Translations under genes and position numbers: made by a program | In this document: one piece after another, positions 6,697 to 9,042 of the stretch | How the letters are laid out: every line of letters starts with the position of its first letter | Position numbering within the stretch: position 1 is the first letter of the stretch | Source: Oscillospiraceae bacterium | GTDB taxonomy: Bacteria; Bacillota; Clostridia; Oscillospirales; Oscillospiraceae | Reading direction: 5' to 3' | NCBI GenBank assembly: GCA_021199595.1 | Contig: JAJQHT010000169.1 | Span: 1 to 9,042, forward strand | Length of the DNA: 9,042 bases | The notes under the pieces: generated by a model | Seen by the model: the letters and a program-made list of their open reading frames with translations, nothing else | Told to the model about the DNA's origin: nothing | The model's database searches: none

Positions 6697-8403
6697 TTAT
6701 TTTTCCTCTGGCAGAACCGTGTCCTTCAAAAGGAAGGCGCGCAGGGAGTTCAGCACGGCCAGAAGAGCCACGCCTACGTCCGCAAATACGGCCAGCCACA
6801 GGGGGCAGGAGCCAAACATATCCAGCACAAGAATAATGACCTTAAAGGTCAGGGCAAAAACGATGTTCTGCCATACGATAGAGCGGGTATGCCGCGCGGC
6901 CTCCATAGCCGTCACCACCTTGGAGGGTGAATTGTCCATAATGACCACATCCGCCGCCTGGATAGCAGCGTCGGAATCCGCGCCGTTCATGGATACGCCC
7001 ACATCCGCCTGACGGATGCAGTCGCCGTCCGTCTCCGCGTCGCCCACAAACATCAGCGTGCCTTTTTTCACCTGGCGGTTTTGTATCTCCTTCACGAGGG
7101 CTACCTTATCCGAGGGATGGCATTCAGGATAAAACTCGTCTATGCCCACCTGACGGGCAAATTTCTCCGATGCAGCGCGGCTGTCGTCCGTTATCATAGC
7201 AATTTCTCTGTCCTTGGCCCAGGACAGAATAGTCACGGTACCGTAAGCGTCCGATTTTGCCACACTGCCCAGCAGTATGCGCCCCGCATACTGGCCGTCT
7301 ATGGCGAGATACACGCAGTAATCCTCCGGCAGCGCATCCAGGCCCGGGTCTGCGCCATGGTCGCGCATAAAATCCAGCAGGCCCAGCGTAATGCTGACGC
7401 CGTCTACCTCCACGGTGATTCCAAAGCCCTCCTCCTGCTGGTGAAAGCTCTGTATCAGCTCGATGTATATGACACCCTGATAGGACGCTTTGATACCCTC
7501 CGCGTAAATGCTGCTGGAATATGCGCAGGCATGGGCGGCAATACGGAGGAACACATCTGCGTCCATCTTGTCGCTCTTGATGGACACAACACGCAGCCCC
7601 TCCCCCTCCAGTGCGCCAGTCTTATCAAAGACCACCGCCTGCGTGCGGGCCACATCGTCCATCGCACAGGTGTTTTTGAAAAGGATGCCCTGGCGGGTAG
7701 CCCCGCCGATCCCCGCGAAATAGGTCAGGGGTACGGAAATAACGATCGCACAGGGACAGGCAATCACCAGCAGCACCAAGGCCCGGTGTACGCCTTCCGC
7801 CACGGTGATGTCCATAATAAGCGGAGAAACTATGGCGATGATCAGAGCAATGCCCAGCACCACTGGCGTATACACCCGGGAAAAATGGGTGATAAACTCC
7901 TCTGTACGCCCCTTCCGGCCCTTATCCGCGCGGACATCCGCAAGGACGGCGCTGGCTTCCGGGGAGCGGTTTTCCATCAGGCCCTCTATATTGCGCCGCA
8001 CCTTTGCCACGGCATAGCCCTGGAAAAGCTCCCCAAGCTGGAACAGAATCATCACAGACGCGCCCTCGCCGGCTTCGCCAATGATGCAGGCAGCTATCGC
8101 CACAATGCTCATCAGCAGCGTCTCATCAAACAGCTTGCGCTGGAAGATGTTGGCAACAGCGCCAATGAAAAGGTCATATCCGGCGCACAGAATGGCCACA
8201 ATGAACAGGATAAGAGACACGGTTGGCAGCGTCCCCTCTGCCACCTCCCCGCCTATAAACAGGACGGCGGCGGCAACAAGACGCCATACCATCACGGTAT
8301 CAAAGCCGTGATGCTCATGGTGGTGTTCTTCCATACAGCTGTCGCAGGTGCAGTCGTGGCCGTGGCCGGAAACGGCTTGTTTTATCTCTCGCAAAAAGCC
8401 CAT
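6697..8403 (-). CDS. Degenerate P1B-type (Zn/Cd/Pb-like) metal ATPase lacking the actuator domain
   Basis: 568 residues, related to CadA/ZntA pumps. Kept: His/Cys-rich N-terminus (HGHDCTCDSCMEEHHHEHH, 14-32), membrane segments, GELFQGYAVAKVRRNIEGLM (124-143), the membrane metal motif CPC (216-218), the phosphorylation site DKTG (Asp260) and the C-terminal membrane pair with NIVFAL and FADVGVALLAVLN. Missing or changed: SPEASAVLADVRADKGRK (147-164) runs straight into FITHFSRVYTPVV, so about 90 residues of actuator domain with TGES are gone; DKTGT is DKTGA; the nucleotide-binding HP is SI (298-299); TGD is TDD (405-407); GDGxNDxP is GDAETDGD (454-461). The classic transport cycle should be impossible. 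The frame is intact, with codon use like its neighbours. The start at 8403 follows the aldolase stop by 1 nt (TAATATG); an ATG at 8433 would overlap the aldolase. It could be a decaying pump or a repurposed metal-binding membrane protein. Confidence 0.88.
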   Translation of the reverse strand: MGFLREIKQAVSGHGHDCTCDSCMEEHHHEHHGFDTVMVWRLVAAAVLFIGGEVAEGTLPTVSLILFIVAILCAGYDLFIGAVANIFQRKLFDETLLMSIVAIAACIIGEAGEGASVMILFQLGELFQGYAVAKVRRNIEGLMENRSPEASAVLADVRADKGRKGRTEEFITHFSRVYTPVVLGIALIIAIVSPLIMDITVAEGVHRALVLLVIACPCAIVISVPLTYFAGIGGATRQGILFKNTCAMDDVARTQAVVFDKTGALEGEGLRVVSIKSDKMDADVFLRIAAHACAYSSSIYAEGIKASYQGVIYIELIQSFHQQEEGFGITVEVDGVSITLGLLDFMRDHGADPGLDALPEDYCVYLAIDGQYAGRILLGSVAKSDAYGTVTILSWAKDREIAMITDDSRAASEKFARQVGIDEFYPECHPSDKVALVKEIQNRQVKKGTLMFVGDAETDGDCIRQADVGVSMNGADSDAAIQAADVVIMDNSPSKVVTAMEAARHTRSIVWQNIVFALTFKVIILVLDMFGSCPLWLAVFADVGVALLAVLNSLRAFLLKDTVLPEEK

Positions 8404-8404
8404 A

Positions 8405-9042
8405 TTACGCTTTCCCGTCGCTCCCGAGGACATTTACAATTTTGTCCTTCACAAGCTCGCGGATATAGTCGCGGCCAACGGTCAGATACTGACGGGGGTC
8501 AAAATGCTCCGGATGCTCATTGAAATGCTGACGGATGCCGGCTGTCATGGCCAGGCGCAGGTCGGAGTCAATGTTGATTTTGCACACGGCCATAGACGCG
8601 GCCTTGCGGAGCATATCCTCCGGCACGCCAATGGCGTCCACCAGCTTGCCGCCGTTGGCGTTGATGATGTCCACATACTTGGGGATAACGCTGGAAGCGC
8701 CGTGCAGAACGATGGGGAAACCGGGAAGACGCTGAGCAACCTCCTCCAGAATATCAAAGCGGAGCTGGGGCTTTGTGCCAGGTTTGAATTTATAAGCTCC
8801 GTGGCTGGTGCCGATGGCAATAGCCAGGGAATCCACTCCGGTGCGCTCCACAAATTCCTGCACATCCTCAGGACGGGTATAACTGGAATCTTCGGCAGAG
8901 ACGACCACATCGTCCTCCACGCCTTCCAGGCGGCCAAGCTCGCCTTCAACCACAACGCCGTGGTCATGGGCATACTCCACCACCTGACGAGTGACGGCGA
9001 TGTTGTCCTCAAAGCTGCGGGAAGAACCGTCTATCATAACGG
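8405..9042 (-). CDS. fba: Class II (metal-dependent) fructose-1,6-bisphosphate aldolase, C-terminal two thirds (partial)
   Basis: Glycolytic and gluconeogenic enzyme cleaving fructose-1,6-bisphosphate to dihydroxyacetone phosphate and glyceraldehyde-3-phosphate, using a divalent metal, normally Zn. About 212 codons are visible from the right edge; roughly 95 N-terminal residues of a family near 305 are outside. Seen: VMIDGSSRSFEDNI, VVVEGELGRLEGVEDDV, the metal-ligand regions AIGTSHGAYKFKPG and FPIVLHGASS, the substrate-phosphate loop CKINIDSDLRLAMTAGIR and the terminal DKIVNVLGSDGKA. All expected motifs in the visible part are intact. The ATG at 9037 is internal, since the frame continues upstream (Val-Met-Ile-Asp). 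The stop TAA (8407-8405) is followed after one base by the ATPase-like ATG with no terminator, so the two are very likely co-transcribed and translationally coupled. Confidence 0.95.
   Translation of the reverse strand, partial: VMIDGSSRSFEDNIAVTRQVVEYAHDHGVVVEGELGRLEGVEDDVVVSAEDSSYTRPEDVQEFVERTGVDSLAIAIGTSHGAYKFKPGTKPQLRFDILEEVAQRLPGFPIVLHGASSVIPKYVDIINANGGKLVDAIGVPEDMLRKAASMAVCKINIDSDLRLAMTAGIRQHFNEHPEHFDPRQYLTVGRDYIRELVKDKIVNVLGSDGKA

Noticed and set aside
8404..8433. ATPase-like start at 8433, overlapping the aldolase gene
   Set aside because: No ribosome site precedes it. The ATG at 8403, one base after the aldolase stop, fits translational coupling better.
7081..8523. 480-codon plus-strand frame
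   Set aside because: Antisense shadow of the ATPase-like and aldolase genes. It has no ribosome site, its composition is rich in His, Gln and Arg as in reverse-complement frames, and it shows no recognisable motif.

Overview
The window reads as chromosomal DNA of a GC-moderate, spore-forming member of the Clostridia, most like the Oscillospiraceae. The grounds are strong AAGGAGG-type Shine-Dalgarno sites, a YtvI-type sporulation membrane protein, a VanR/VanS-like two-component system with a Firmicutes-style kinase core, tRNA genes with encoded CCA ends, and clostridial-type pyruvate carboxylase and class II aldolase. The genus is inferred from residue patterns, not from a search.

Layout from left to right. 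Position 1-1379 (minus) is the biotin-carboxylase part of pyruvate carboxylase, cut by the window edge. It has a near-consensus promoter (1388-1416) and an unusual start region. Divergent from it, 1517-2638 (plus) encodes a YtvI-like AI-2E-family membrane protein. Next comes a plus-strand tRNA cluster, Gly(UCC)-Arg(UCU)-His(GUG)-Gln(UUG)-Lys(UUU), at 2708-3189. It has its own TTGACA-17-TACAAT promoter and ends at a hairpin that probably terminates transcription in both directions.

Position 3257-6504 (minus) is a three-gene unit: an OmpR/VanR-type response regulator, a large multi-spanning histidine kinase with an acidic extracytoplasmic domain, and a small membrane-anchored protein of unknown function. 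An 18-bp perfect hairpin separates it from the next minus-strand unit. That unit is a class II fructose-bisphosphate aldolase (8405-9042, cut by the right edge) followed one base after its stop by a P1B-type metal ATPase-like protein (6697-8403).

The most notable object is this ATPase-like gene. Its reading frame is intact and it keeps the membrane CPC metal site, the phosphorylatable Asp and a His/Cys-rich N-terminus. It lacks the entire actuator domain (TGES) and has lost the HP, TGD and GDGxNDxP motifs. It looks like a pump that can no longer complete the transport cycle, a 'pseudo-P-type ATPase'. Second in interest are the starts of the two divergent genes at the left. In each, a good Shine-Dalgarno lies just inside the annotated ATG and points at a one-base variant of ATG (AUA for pyruvate carboxylase, ACG for ytvI).
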